Of a stretch of DNA of 64,000 nucleotides, positions 56,810 to 63,463 are shown piece by piece (the stretch's first letter is position 1; each line of letters opens with the position of its first letter). The position numbers and the translations under genes are program-made. Under the pieces are notes generated by a model that was not told where the DNA came from, did no database searches, and saw only the letters and a program-made list of their open reading frames with translations. The stretch is taken from assembly GCF_014648575.1 (NCBI RefSeq), contig NZ_BMRJ01000002.1:763860-827859 (forward strand). Reading direction: 5' to 3'. This DNA comes from Agromyces mediolanus (GTDB lineage: Bacteria; Actinomycetota; Actinomycetes; Actinomycetales; Microbacteriaceae).

Positions 56810-57715
56810 ATGACGCAGCGCACCACGTCCCGACAGCCGGGCGAGACCGATCCCAGGTGGCTCGACGCGAACGGCGAGCCGATCGACGAGGACCACCGCG
56901 GACTCGTCTACGACATCCGCACCCTCGTCGATCGGCGCCGGGCGCTCGGCATCTTCGGCGGCATCGGCCTCACCTCGCTCCTCGCGGCGTGCGCCGGGCC
57001 GGGGGAGTCCGGCACCGCGAGCGCCTCGAGCAGCTCGGGAGCGGGTGCGCCGAGCGCGTCGAGCACGCCGACGGCGAGCGACGCGAGCGGGATCAGCGAG
57101 GTGCCGGACGAGACGGGCGGCCCGTACCCCGCCGACGGCTCGAACGGCGTGAACGTCCTCGACGACTCGGGGATCGTCCGCAGCGACCTCCGGCAGAGCT
57201 TCGGGGCCTCGACGACGACCGCCGAGGGCGTGCCGCTGCAGATCGCGCTCACCGTGCGCGACGCGGCGAGCGGGGCCGCCCTCGTCGGGGCCGGCGTCTA
57301 CCTCTGGCACTGCGACCGCTCCGGCGGCTACTCGCTCTACTCCGCCGGCCTGGAGCACGAGAACTACCTCCGCGGAGTGCAGGCCACCGACGACACGGGC
57401 ACCGTGCGCTTCACCTCGATCTACCCGGCCTGCTACTCCGGCCGCTGGCCGCACATCCACTTCGAGGTCTACGCCGATGTGGCGAACGCCGTCGCCTCCG
57501 GACCGATCGTGAAGACCTCGCAGATCGCGCTGCCGCCCGAGTCGAACGACGCGGTGTACGCCACGAGCGGCTACGAGCAGAGCGTGCGCAACGCCGCCGC
57601 AGTGAGTCTTGCGAGCGACAACGTCTTCGGCGACGACGGCGGCATCCACCAGATCGCCTCGATGTCGGGATCCGTCGCGCAGGGCTACACCGCCGCGCTC
57701 ACGATCGGCGTCTGA
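56810..57715 (+). CDS. Exported intradiol ring-cleavage dioxygenase-like lipoprotein
   Basis: A 301-residue protein. Residues about 40-60 carry a twin-arginine type signal (RRRALGIFGGIGLTSLL) ending in the lipobox LLAAC (about residue 59), followed by a Ser/Gly/Ala linker (60-95) and a dioxygenase domain: PDETGGPYPADGSNG, PLQIALTVRDAASGAALVGAGVYLWHCDRSGGYSLYS and FTSIYPACYSGRWPHIHFEVY. The two Tyr and two His that bind Fe(III) in protocatechuate and catechol dioxygenases are present. It would open catechol-like rings outside the membrane, perhaps on lignin or humic compounds. Confidence 0.88.
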   Translation: MTQRTTSRQPGETDPRWLDANGEPIDEDHRGLVYDIRTLVDRRRALGIFGGIGLTSLLAACAGPGESGTASASSSSGAGAPSASSTPTASDASGISEVPDETGGPYPADGSNGVNVLDDSGIVRSDLRQSFGASTTTAEGVPLQIALTVRDAASGAALVGAGVYLWHCDRSGGYSLYSAGLEHENYLRGVQATDDTGTVRFTSIYPACYSGRWPHIHFEVYADVANAVASGPIVKTSQIALPPESNDAVYATSGYEQSVRNAAAVSLASDNVFGDDGGIHQIASMSGSVAQGYTAALTIGV

Positions 57716-57770
57716 CGGCGTGCCGGGCGGCGGGCTTGACGCGGCGGACCCGGCGTGGTCGCATGGCCGG

Positions 57771-58370
57771 ATGCCGCAGCAGGAACGCCCGCCCCTCGTC
57801 GACGACGACACCCTCGACGAGCTCGAGCGCGAGTGGTTCGGTCGGGTGCACGGCCGGGTGCTCGAGATCGGCGCCGGCGAGGGCGAGAACTTCGGCGCGC
57901 TCGCGCTCGACGTCGTCTGGACCGGCCTCGAACCCGATGCGGAGCGCCGCGCCGAGCTCGCCATCCGGGCGCGCGAGTGGGGGCACGAGCAGCCGCCGCT
58001 CGCGGCGTCGGCCGAGCGGATCCCGGTGCCCGACGGCGCCTTCGACGCCGTCATCGCGAGCTACGTCTTCTGCACGGTGCCGGATCCGGCGGCCGCGCTC
58101 GCGGAGCTGCGCCGGGTGCTCGTGCCGGGCGGCCGACTCGTCGTCGCCGAGCACGTCGGGGCGCCGCAGGGCACGGCGAAGCGCGCGGTGCAGCGGATCG
58201 CGACGCCGTGCTCGGTGCGCTGGTGCCACGGCTGCCACCTCGACCGGGACACCGAGCGGGCGATCGCGAACGCCGGCTTCCTCGCCGAGGAGGTGCGCCG
58301 GGTGCGGGCGAGGTCCTTCCCCCTCGGCGCGCTGCCGATCCTGCTCTACGAGGGCGTCTCGCCCGCCTGA
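57771..58370 (+). CDS. Class I SAM-dependent methyltransferase
   Basis: A 199-residue protein: VHGRVLEIGAGEGENFGALA (motif I, SAM-binding), TGLEPDAERR, ERIPVPDGAFDAVIASYVFCTVPDPAAALAELRRVLVPGGRLVVAEHVGAPQGT and a CHGCHLDRDTERAIANAGF segment with three Cys/His residues typical of the UbiE/phospholipid-methyltransferase-like subgroup. The methyl acceptor is unknown. The ATG at 57771 is chosen because the domain begins soon after; there is no clear ribosome site. It may be co-transcribed with the dioxygenase gene 55 bases upstream. Confidence 0.88.
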   Translation: MPQQERPPLVDDDTLDELEREWFGRVHGRVLEIGAGEGENFGALALDVVWTGLEPDAERRAELAIRAREWGHEQPPLAASAERIPVPDGAFDAVIASYVFCTVPDPAAALAELRRVLVPGGRLVVAEHVGAPQGTAKRAVQRIATPCSVRWCHGCHLDRDTERAIANAGFLAEEVRRVRARSFPLGALPILLYEGVSPA

Positions 58371-58373
58371 GCC

Positions 58374-59456
58374 TCAGCGGGCGGCGTCGAGCGCCTGCAG
58401 CAGGTCGGCGGCGAGGTCGTCGACATGCTCGATGCCGACCGAGAGGCGCACGAGCCCGGCCGGGATCGTGTCGGCCTCCGCCGCCCAGCGGCGTCGGCGC
58501 TCGAGCGTCGACTCGACGCCCCCGAGGCTCGTCGCGTGCACCCACAGGCGGGCCGCGGCGACGAAGCGGTCGGCGCCCTCGGCTCCGCCCGCCACGACGA
58601 GCGAGATCACCGCGCCGAAGCCCGGATAGCGCACCTCCTGGAGGTCGGGGTGGCCGGCGAGCCGCTCGACGAGGTCGCGCGCGTTGCGCTCCGCCCGGTC
58701 GAGGCGCACGTGCAGGGTGCGCAGGCCCCGCAGCGCGAGGAAGGCCTCGAAGGCCGAGGGGATGGCCCCGCCGAGCGAGCGCCGGTCGACGAGCCGCTGG
58801 GCGAGCGCGTCGTCGTTCGTGACGACCGCGCCCATGATGACGTCGCTGTGCCCGGAGAGGTACTTCGTCGCCGAGTGCACGACAAGGTCGGCGCCGTCGG
58901 CGATCGGACGCTGACGCAGCGGCGTCGCGAAGGTGTTGTCGATCGCGACGAGCGCGCCGTGCGCGTGCGCGCCCGCGACGAGCGCCGGCACGTCGCCGAG
59001 CTCCAGCGCGGGGTTCGTCGGCGACTCGAACCAGAGCAGCGCGGCGCCCTCGCACGCGGCCGCCACGGCGGCCGTGTCGGTGACGTCGACGTACGCGACG
59101 CGGATGCGCCCGGACTCGACCCGGGCGTCGAGCTGCAGCACGGTGCCCGTGTAGGAGTGCCGCGGCGCGACGACGAGACCGCCGGTCGGCACGAGCTCGA
59201 GCACGGCGTCGACGGCGGCGATGCCCGAGGCGAAGCTCGTCGCCCGCCCGCCCTCGAGCGCGCCGAGCGCCTCCTCGAAAGCCGCCCAGCTCGGGTTGCC
59301 GTAGCGGCCGTACTCGAGGGCCCCACCGGCGACGTAGGTGGAGGCGAGGTGCAGCGGGGTGTTCAGCGGTTCGTCCGGCTCGTGGGCCGGGCGTCCGGCG
59401 GTCACGGCCACCGTCTCGGCTCGGACGTCGGTCGCGGCTGCTCGGGGCTGGGTCAT
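58374..59456 (-). CDS. Trans-sulfuration PLP enzyme (cystathionine gamma-synthase-like)
   Basis: A 360-residue PLP enzyme: PLNTPLHLASTYVAGGALEYGRYGNPSWAAFEEALGALEGG, SFASGIAAVDAVLELV, LLWFESPTNPALELGDVPALV, AIDNTFATPLRQRPIADGADLVVHSATKYLSGHSDVIMGAVV (PLP Lys in SATKY), LHVRLDRAERNARDLVERL and LGGVESTLERRRRWAAE. It belongs with MetB/MetC and methionine gamma-lyase; sequence alone does not tell these apart. It is slightly shorter than the usual 380-400 residues. The stop lies four bases from that of the convergent methyltransferase gene. Confidence 0.9.
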   Translation of the reverse strand: MTQPRAAATDVRAETVAVTAGRPAHEPDEPLNTPLHLASTYVAGGALEYGRYGNPSWAAFEEALGALEGGRATSFASGIAAVDAVLELVPTGGLVVAPRHSYTGTVLQLDARVESGRIRVAYVDVTDTAAVAAACEGAALLWFESPTNPALELGDVPALVAGAHAHGALVAIDNTFATPLRQRPIADGADLVVHSATKYLSGHSDVIMGAVVTNDDALAQRLVDRRSLGGAIPSAFEAFLALRGLRTLHVRLDRAERNARDLVERLAGHPDLQEVRYPGFGAVISLVVAGGAEGADRFVAAARLWVHATSLGGVESTLERRRRWAAEADTIPAGLVRLSVGIEHVDDLAADLLQALDAAR

Positions 59457-59538
59457 GCGGTCCTCTCGTGGCTCGCGCCGCGCGGGCGCTCCGTCAGGAT
59501 ACGCAGCGCCGCCGGCGTGTGACGCCATGTTCCGCGGC

Positions 59539-60027
59539 TCAGCTGCCGCCGCCCTCCACCCCGCCGCCGAGCCGCGCCACGAGCGCGGACAGCGCCGGTC
59601 GCTGCCCGACGACGAGCCGCTCGGCGGCGCGACCGAGCGGCATCCACTCGGCGCGGTCCACCTCGGGGAACGCGACCGTCCGGCCCGAGTGCGGCGGCCA
59701 CTCCAGCTCGAACGTCTCGCTGACGACCGCGTCGACCTCGAAGTCCGGGGCGGCGAGGGCGAAGACGTGCACCGTCTTGCCCGAGGCGTAGCGGACGGGG
59801 CCGAGGTCCATGACCTCGCCGCCCGGCGGATCGACGCCGATCTCCTCGGCGAACTCCCGTCGGGCGGCGGCGAGCGGCTCCTCGCCCGCGTCGAGTTCGC
59901 CCTTCGGGATCGACCACGCCGCGGCGTCCTTCTTGGCCCAGAACGGGCCGCCCATGTGGCCGAGGAAGACCTCGAGCCCATCGCCCCGCTCGCGGTGCAG
60001 CAGCAGCCCGGCGCTCGTCACCGGCAT
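59539..60027 (-). CDS. Nudix hydrolase
   Basis: A 162-residue protein with a perfect Nudix box, GELDAGEEPLAAARREFAEEIG (GX5EX7REUXEEXG). The start SAGLLLHRERGDGLEVFLGHMGGPFWAKKDAAAWSIPKGE is typical of small bacterial Nudix enzymes annotated as NTP pyrophosphohydrolases (MutT-like). The C-terminal half includes VVSETFELEWPPHSGRTVAFPEVDRAEWM. The substrate is unknown. The divergent NAD(P)-binding gene starts 54 bases away. Confidence 0.9.
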   Translation of the reverse strand: MPVTSAGLLLHRERGDGLEVFLGHMGGPFWAKKDAAAWSIPKGELDAGEEPLAAARREFAEEIGVDPPGGEVMDLGPVRYASGKTVHVFALAAPDFEVDAVVSETFELEWPPHSGRTVAFPEVDRAEWMPLGRAAERLVVGQRPALSALVARLGGGVEGGGS

Positions 60028-60080
60028 CCGGTCCTCCGTTCAGGGTCGCGCGCTAGCGTGGACGGCGGAAGGGAGCCGAC

Positions 60081-60719
60081 ATGACCCGCATCCTGATCAT
60101 CGGCGGCCACGGCAAGGTCGCCCTCCTCACCGAGCGGCTGCTCGCCGATCGCGGCGACGAGGTCGACGCGGTGATCCGCAACCCCGAGCACGCCGAGGCG
60201 GTGCGCGCCGCGGGGGCGAACGCCGTGCTGGCCGACATCGAGCAGCTCGACGTCGACGGACTCGCCGAACTCATCGCCGGGCACGACGCCGTCGTCTGGT
60301 CGGCCGGCGCCGGTGGCGGCAATCCGGAGCGCACCTACGCCGTCGACCGCGATGCCGCGATCCGCTCGATGCGCGCCGCGGAGCAGGTCGGCGTGCGCCG
60401 CTACGTGATGGTGTCGTACTTCGGCTCGCCCGACCGGGTCGAGCCCGACACGAGCCCGTTCCGGCACTACGCGGCCGCGAAGGCGGCCGCCGACCGGGAG
60501 CTCGCGGGAAGCGAGCTGGCGTGGACGATCCTCGGGCCGAGCACGCTCGAGAACGGCCCGGGCACGGGCCTGATCGACACGACGGCCGGGCGGAGCGGCG
60601 CCGTCGACCGGGCCGATGTCGCCGCCGTGATCGCGGAGACGCTCGCGCAGCCGGCGACGATCGGCCGCACCATCCGATTCAACCGCGGCTCGACGCCGAT
60701 CGCCGACGCCCTCGTCTGA
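60081..60719 (+). CDS. NAD(P)H-binding SDR family protein
   Basis: A 212-residue atypical SDR of the NmrA/YwnB type: ILIIGGHGKVALLTERLLADRGDEVDAVIRNPEHAEAV, LIAGHDAVVWSAGAGGGNPERTYAVDRDAAIRSMRAAEQVGVRRYVMVSYFGS, FRHYAAAKAAADRELAGSELAWTILGPSTL. The YxxxK pair (HYAAAK) is present. GGAAGGGAG lies six bases before the ATG. The substrate is unknown. Confidence 0.9.
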   Translation: MTRILIIGGHGKVALLTERLLADRGDEVDAVIRNPEHAEAVRAAGANAVLADIEQLDVDGLAELIAGHDAVVWSAGAGGGNPERTYAVDRDAAIRSMRAAEQVGVRRYVMVSYFGSPDRVEPDTSPFRHYAAAKAAADRELAGSELAWTILGPSTLENGPGTGLIDTTAGRSGAVDRADVAAVIAETLAQPATIGRTIRFNRGSTPIADALV

Positions 60720-60763
60720 CGCGGCGCGGTCGGCCCGCCGGTCGACCGCCGCGAGCGGGCGGG

Positions 60764-60868
60764 TCAGTCCTTCGCCTTCACGAGCGACCAGAGCGCGCTG
60801 AGCAGCAGCACGCCGCCCACCAGCGCGATGAGTCCGAGCACCGTCCAGAGCACCGCTTCGATCGTCAT
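60764..60868 (-). CDS. Very small single-helix membrane protein (34 aa)
   Basis: MTIEAVLWTVLGLIALVGGV followed by LLLSALWSLVKAKD: one membrane helix with a short basic C-terminus. GGGAGG lies five bases before the ATG, which makes translation likely. No family was recognised; single-helix proteins of this size often modulate larger membrane complexes. Confidence 0.65.
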   Translation of the reverse strand: MTIEAVLWTVLGLIALVGGVLLLSALWSLVKAKD

Positions 60869-60989
60869 GGTTCCTCCCCGGGGTCGTTGCCGCCATTCTG
60901 CTCCTGCCGCTCGCGCTTGACCAGGGGGCCCCGCCGCGCCCTCCGTCAACCCCGTTGCCGCGGGCCGCCGCGCGCGGCACGCTGGCAGC

Positions 60990-61160
60990 ATGAACCGAAC
61001 GGATGAGCCGCGCGACGCGCGCGACACGGATGGCCGCCGCGACTCGGATGCCCAGGAGCTCGAGCCGCACGAGGGCGAGGAGCTCGACGAGCTCGAGGCC
61101 GACAACGCCGTCGAGGAGGACCAGCTGGAGAGCCTCGACCCGGAGCAGCCGCCCGCCTGA
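60990..61160 (+). CDS. Small acidic protein of unknown function (56 aa)
   Basis: MNRTDEPRDARDTDGRRDSD then AQELEPHEGEELDELEADNA and VEEDQLESLDPEQPPA: an entirely hydrophilic, acidic, probably disordered protein. CACGCT lies six bases before the ATG, the same spacing as in the leaderless genes of this window. Codon bias is that of a real gene (third positions nearly all G or C). It lies just before copy B of the 52-base inverted repeat. Confidence 0.6.
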   Translation: MNRTDEPRDARDTDGRRDSDAQELEPHEGEELDELEADNAVEEDQLESLDPEQPPA

Positions 61161-61188
61161 GCGCAGTCCCTCCCGCTGCGCACGCCAA

Positions 61189-61240
61189 GACGTCAGTATC
61201 TGCGGGTGCGGGGCCCGCGCGACCCGCGAATCCTGACGTC
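61189..61240. repeat. 52-base inverted-repeat element, copy B
   Basis: Left arm GACGTCAGTATCTGCGGGT and right arm ACCCGCGAATCCTGACGTC pair at 16 of 19 positions around the 14-base loop GCGGGGCCCGCGCG. The loop shares 11 of 14 bases with copy A (37932-37983) and the arms are nearly the same; GCCGGG follows both copies after two bases. It lies between the convergent 56-aa gene and the PHP gene. Confidence 0.8.
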
Positions 61241-61271
61241 ATGCCGGGCCGCGCCGGCGCCACCGCGCGGC

Positions 61272-62303
61272 TCAGGCCGAGCGGTGCGCCCAGTCGAGCA
61301 GGCGCTCGAGCGGCCAGGTGTTCACGATCCGCTCGGCGGGCACGCCGGCCCGCTCCGCACGGGCGGCCCCGAGCCCGAGGAACGCGAAGTGCCCCGGCGC
61401 GTGCGCGTCGCTGTCGATCGAGAACAGGCAGCCGGCGTCGAGCGCGAGCGCGATGAGTTCGTCCGGCGGATCCTCCCGCTCCGGGCGGGAGTTGATCTCG
61501 ACGGCGACGCCGTGCTCGGCGCAGGCGGCGAAGACGGCGTGCGCGTCGAACTCGGACTGCGGCCGGGTGCCGCGCGAGCCGCGCACGAGCCGGCCGGTGC
61601 AATGGCCGAGCACGTTGAGCCGCGGATGCGCGATGGCGCGGAGCATCCGCGGGGTCATCTCCTCGGCGGGCATCCGCAGCTTCGAGTGCACGCTGCCGAC
61701 GACGATGCCGAGCCGCGCGAGCAGCTCGTCGCGCTGATCGAGCTCGCCGCCGGTGAGGATGTCGACCTCGATGCCGGGGACGAGGCGGATGCCGAGGCCG
61801 CCGTCGCCCTCCCCGTGCCCCGTGTCGAGGGCCTCGACGAGGTCGAGCTGCGTCTCGAGGCGCTCGGCGCTCAGCCCGTTCGCCACGCGGAGGCTGGGGG
61901 AGTGGTCGGTGACGACGAGGTACTCGAGCCCCGCGTCGCGGGCCGCGGCGGCCATCACGGGCAGGCTCGTGGTGCCGTCGGACCAGTCGGTGTGGCTGTG
62001 CAGGTCGCCGCGGAGCTCGCGGCGCAGCGCGCTCTCCGACTCGCCGCCGCCGAGCTTGGCGCGCAGCTCGGCGAGGTAGTCGGGCACCCGCCCCTCGGCG
62101 GCCTCGGCGATGACCGTGTAGCTCGTGTCGCCGATGCCCTTCGTGCGGCGCAGGGAGCCGTCGGCGATGCGGCGGGCGAGCTCCTCGGCGTCGAGCCCGG
62201 CGATCGCGGCCGAGGCCCGGCGGAACGCCTTCGCCTTGAACGGGTTCGCCAGCTCCCGTTCGAGCAGCAGGGCGATCTCGTCGAGCGCGGCGGCGGCATC
62301 CAT
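61272..62303 (-). CDS. PHP domain phosphoesterase (PolX-like)
   Basis: A 343-residue protein. Residues 1-90 form helix-hairpin-helix-type units like those of DNA polymerase X (LDEIALLLERELANPFKAKAFRRASAAI, LRRTKGIGDTSYTVIAEA), and residues 100-340 a PHP domain: GDLHSHTDWSDGTTS, VVTDHSPSLRVANGL, PGIEVDIL, VVGSVHSKLRM, HPRLNVLGH, VEINSRPERED and FSIDSDAHAP, all metal-binding histidines and aspartates present. The polymerase palm is missing, so it should act as a phosphoesterase, perhaps trimming DNA 3' ends. Confidence 0.88.
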   Translation of the reverse strand: MDAAAALDEIALLLERELANPFKAKAFRRASAAIAGLDAEELARRIADGSLRRTKGIGDTSYTVIAEAAEGRVPDYLAELRAKLGGGESESALRRELRGDLHSHTDWSDGTTSLPVMAAAARDAGLEYLVVTDHSPSLRVANGLSAERLETQLDLVEALDTGHGEGDGGLGIRLVPGIEVDILTGGELDQRDELLARLGIVVGSVHSKLRMPAEEMTPRMLRAIAHPRLNVLGHCTGRLVRGSRGTRPQSEFDAHAVFAACAEHGVAVEINSRPEREDPPDELIALALDAGCLFSIDSDAHAPGHFAFLGLGAARAERAGVPAERIVNTWPLERLLDWAHRSA

Positions 62304-62325
62304 GCCCCCATCCTCGCGCGGCGGG

Positions 62326-62344
62326 AAAGGTGAGGCAATCCTAA
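62326..62344. promoter_or_regulatory. DtxR/IdeR-like iron box (weaker)
   Basis: Minus-strand TTAGGATTGCCTCACCTTT matches the consensus at 14 of 19 positions and is very close to the box at 22173-22191 (TTAGGATAGCCTCACCTGA). It lies 23 bases upstream of the PHP gene and about 100 bases upstream of the divergent DUF1540 gene. Confidence 0.5.
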
Positions 62345-62445
62345 TCAAGAAATCTGGTCTGATCTGCGGAAAAACACCGCGCGATGCGTGGCGGGACCGC
62401 CGCCGCCGGAGTAGCATCGCCCGCAACGAGACGACGGAGGCCGAC

Positions 62446-62748
62446 ATGAGCATGACCCTCGACGAACTGCCCCGCGTCACCGAGTGTTCGGTGGCCGGCT
62501 GCTCCTACAACGATCACTCGCACTGCCACGCGGCGGCCGTCACCATCGGCGGCTCGGTCGGCGATGCCGAGTGCGCGACGTTCATCCCGCTGAGCGCGAA
62601 GGGCGGGCTCGACAAGGTCGTCACGCACGTCGGCGCCTGCCAGCGCGCGGAGTGCGTCCACAACGAGCAGCTCGAGTGCAGCGCCCCGGCCGTCCGCATC
62701 GGCGCCGGTGCCGACGACGCCGACTGCCTCACCTACGAGGTGCGCTGA
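62446..62748 (+). CDS. DUF1540 cysteine-rich protein (two repeats)
   Basis: A 100-residue protein with two DUF1540 units, each holding four cysteines: ECSVAGCSYNDHSHCHAAAV followed by a Cys in DAECATF, then ACQRAECVHNEQLECSAPAV followed by a Cys in DADCLTY. The spacing suggests that each unit binds one metal ion or cluster (zinc or iron-sulfur). The family has no proven function. GGAGG five bases before the ATG fixes the start. An iron-box-like site lies in the divergent promoter region. Confidence 0.85.
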   Translation: MSMTLDELPRVTECSVAGCSYNDHSHCHAAAVTIGGSVGDAECATFIPLSAKGGLDKVVTHVGACQRAECVHNEQLECSAPAVRIGAGADDADCLTYEVR

Positions 62749-62776
62749 GCGCCGATCCGCCCGCACCGCCACGAAC

Positions 62777-62809
62777 CGCCCGCCCCGGTGATCCGTCCCG
62801 GGGCGGGCG
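62777..62809. terminator. Bidirectional terminator between DUF1540 and MarR genes
   Basis: CGCCCGCCCCGG and CCGGGGCGGGCG form a perfect 12-bp stem with a nine-base loop, 28 bases after the DUF1540 stop and 32 bases before the MarR stop. Confidence 0.75.
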
Positions 62810-62841
62810 TCGTCGTCCCGGGGCCGGCGCGGCGCCCGCGG

Positions 62842-63360
62842 CTACGCGATGCGGGTGCGCGGACCCTCGCTGAACTGGCACGAGGTGGCGTTCAGCCGCT
62901 CCTCGGGGTCGAGCCGGCCGAGCACGGCGCCGGCGATTTCGTAGAGCTGCTCGAGCTGGGTGGGGGTGAGTGCGTCGAGCACGTTCGCGCGCACGGTGCG
63001 CACGTGGCCGGGGGCGGCCTGCTCGAGCAGTGCGAGACCCGCCTCGGTGATCGTCGCGTTCGTCGCGCGACGGTCTTCGGGACAGGGGAAGCGGCGCACG
63101 AGCTCGCGCGCCTCGAGGCGGCGCATGACGTGCGAGAGCCGGGGGAGCGTCGCGTTCGTGAGCGAGGCGAGCGCCGTCATGCGCATGGTGCGCTCGGGGG
63201 CGCCGGCGAGCGACATGAGCGCGACGTACTCGAAGTGGGTGAGCCCGACGTCGGCGCCGAGCTGCGCGTCGAGCGCGGTCGGCAGGAGCTCGGCGACCGC
63301 GACGAGGCGCACCCAGGCGGCGGATTCCTCGGGCGAGAGCCAGGGGGTCGGGTCGGTCAT
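62842..63360 (-). CDS. MarR family transcriptional regulator
   Basis: A 172-residue winged-helix regulator: LTHFEYVALMSLAGAPERTMRMTALASLTNATLPRLSHVMRRLEARELVRRFPCPEDRRATNATITEAGLALLEQAAP is the MarR DNA-binding core with the wing DRRATNATIT. It is divergent from an F420-oxidoreductase-type gene with two TAGTTG-N5-ACAAC sites between, so it probably represses both. The single Cys in the wing region (RFPCPEDRR) could be a redox sensor. Confidence 0.92.
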   Translation of the reverse strand: MTDPTPWLSPEESAAWVRLVAVAELLPTALDAQLGADVGLTHFEYVALMSLAGAPERTMRMTALASLTNATLPRLSHVMRRLEARELVRRFPCPEDRRATNATITEAGLALLEQAAPGHVRTVRANVLDALTPTQLEQLYEIAGAVLGRLDPEERLNATSCQFSEGPRTRIA

Positions 63361-63378
63361 GGGGCCAGTCTACCGCAA

Positions 63379-63394
63379 TAGTTGACGCAACAAC
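63379..63394 (+). promoter_or_regulatory. MarR operator candidate 1
   Basis: TAGTTG-ACGCA-ACAAC; the same pattern occurs on the other strand at 63415-63430. It lies 19 bases before the MarR gene start. Confidence 0.55.
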
Positions 63395-63414
63395 TGAATG
63401 AGCGTAGGGTGTTG

Positions 63415-63430
63415 GTTGTTAGAACAACTA
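63415..63430 (-). promoter_or_regulatory. MarR operator candidate 2
   Basis: Minus strand TAGTTG-TTCTA-ACAAC, containing the dyad GTTGTT-AG-AACAAC. It lies 33 bases before the start of the F420-oxidoreductase-type gene. Confidence 0.6.
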
Positions 63431-63463
63431 ATGGCGTCCGAGCGGCGCCCGGAAGGAACGGCA

